NCBI GenBank assembly: GCA_030613605.1
Contig: JAUWLO010000028.1
Location: 1-14,608 of the forward strand
Direction: 5' to 3'
DNA from: Gammaproteobacteria bacterium
GTDB lineage: Bacteria > Pseudomonadota > Gammaproteobacteria > SZUA-152
DNA length: 14,608 bases
A model generated the notes under the pieces. It saw only the letters and a program-made list of their open reading frames with translations, was not told the origin of the DNA and made no database searches. Positions within the stretch are counted from its first letter, which is position 1; each line of letters starts with the position of its first letter. The position numbers were made by a program, and so were the translations under genes. This document shows positions 14,006-14,608 of the stretch, in pieces.

Positions 14006-14466
14006 AGTGCCGTCTCCTTCGTGCCTTATTAATTATTATCTAGTTACTACTATTTTCTTTCGTGTGCTTTTTTTGCTTTTAGCTATGCACAAATCCCTGT
14101 GCCAGTACTTTTCATACTCACGCGCTATTGAACATGTCTATGAACAGAATATCAATATATAAATCATGAAATATCACTAAGGGATTCACTGGTAGTTTAG
14201 AATTAAGTAATATTAAATTATTAATATATACAAAATAACGGGCGTAAAATAATTACGCACAAACGCTTACGCGCACGCTATGTCATTCTTTACACGGGGG
14301 AAAACAAGGTTTTCTTTTTTTGATAATTATTACCGCTTATTGAACAGGCCGGCAATAATGCTTTTGACTGCTTGAATTTCAACCTAAACTCGGGAAAATT
14401 TATTTTGAAATTGTTACAACACTTTTTATTTTTATTCTGATTCTTAATCCTGACAGACACACCAGA
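14006..14466. other. 461-bp AT-rich non-coding region upstream of the transporter operon
   Basis: No convincing gene on either strand. It holds the transporter ribosome-binding site (14011-14019), an AT-rich tract around 14200-14240, a GCGTAA/TTACGC palindrome (14242-14258), and a weak hairpin (14326-14335 with 14350-14359, one mismatch, 14-base loop) with no T-tract. The operon promoter should lie here, but I could not fix -10 and -35 boxes with confidence. Confidence 0.6.
14242..14258. promoter_or_regulatory. Operator-like inverted repeat upstream of the transporter operon
   Basis: GCGTAA (14242-14247) and TTACGC (14253-14258) are perfect inverted arms with a five-base spacer, and a third TTACGC half-site lies at 14267-14272. 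The site is about 240 bases before the transporter start, far for a simple repressor but acceptable for an activator. No regulator gene is next to it within the window. Confidence 0.35.
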
Positions 14467-14607
14467 TTATAAATTCAGCTTGTACTTACCATCGATACCC
14501 GTCAGTCGATACACCATAACGCCGTGTGCGAAACCTTTTGGATGTAACTCACGTTTGCCATCCACCCATACCTTCAAACCACCACCCATAAAGGTTGCCT
14601 CGGATAT
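14467..14607 (-). CDS. C-terminal end of an unrecognised protein (start outside window)
   Basis: An open frame enters from the right edge and ends at TAA (14469-14467). The last 46 residues include TFMGGGLKVWVDGKRELHPK and FAHGVMVYRLTGIDGKYKLNL. The pattern of short strands suggests the end of a beta-rich domain. The frame is called coding because it is open to the edge and its composition is protein-like, while the minus-strand frame one base over stops after 19 codons. It lies on the same strand as the transporter operon but 461 bases upstream, so it is probably separate. Confidence 0.5.
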   Translation of the reverse strand: MSEATFMGGGLKVWVDGKRELHPKGFAHGVMVYRLTGIDGKYKLNL

Positions 14608-14608
14608 T

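Noticed and set aside
14326..14359. Hairpin in the region upstream of the transporter operon
   Set aside because: It has a mismatch, a 14-base loop and no T-tract in either direction, so I did not call it a terminator.
1..14608. CRISPR array, transposase, integrase, rRNA or complete tRNA
   Set aside because: No regularly spaced repeats, no recombinase motifs and no structured RNA gene were found on either strand.

Overview
The window reads as a chromosomal segment of a gammaproteobacterium. Three proteins align well with Escherichia coli families: the C-terminal half of cobalamin-dependent MetH, an AroG/AroF/AroH-type DAHP synthase and a YcgL protein. A MipA/OmpV outer-membrane protein, a lipoprotein and a Tat-exported protein show a Gram-negative envelope. 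Three unlinked genes (a periplasmic tandem rhodanese, a TSUP/TauE-type exporter and a YeiH-type putative sulfate exporter) hint at sulfur-compound handling. This is inference; the species cannot be named from the sequence.

Layout. 2-1831 (+) is the end of metH. 1920-2969 (-) is an unrecognised Tat-exported protein, bracketed by two inverted copies of a 28-bp palindromic repeat (1838-1865 and 3088-3115). 3141-3380 (-) and 3473-3928 (+) are a divergent pair: a 79-aa unknown protein and a solitary Xre/MbcA/ParS-type antitoxin-like protein. Between them lie two abutting promoter-like sequences. 4108-4920 (+) is the rhodanese protein with a clear terminator, then a PilZ protein (5127-5513, +) and a decayed HDOD fragment (5538-5891, -). 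5992-6920 (+) holds a small lipoprotein and a secreted ankyrin-repeat protein, facing a MipA/OmpV protein (6941-7804, -). 8063-9130 (+) is DAHP synthase. 9214-9684 (-) is a YbaK/ProX-like deacylase, divergent from ycgL (9922, +) and the TSUP exporter (10229-10993, +).

The most coherent and least familiar unit runs leftward from 14005 to 11096: an enlarged YeiH-family transporter, a 40-codon single-helix membrane microprotein at 12290-12412, a perfect 13-bp hairpin, a universal stress protein, and a membrane-anchored SRPBCC-like protein whose start overlaps the stress-protein stop (ATGAGTGA). Tight spacing suggests these four are made together. The transporter has extra N-terminal helices and a basic insert of about 97 residues, so the cassette may be a specialised transporter-plus-regulator module. 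14006-14466 is an AT-rich upstream region with one operator-like palindrome. The right edge carries the end of another leftward gene that I do not recognise.
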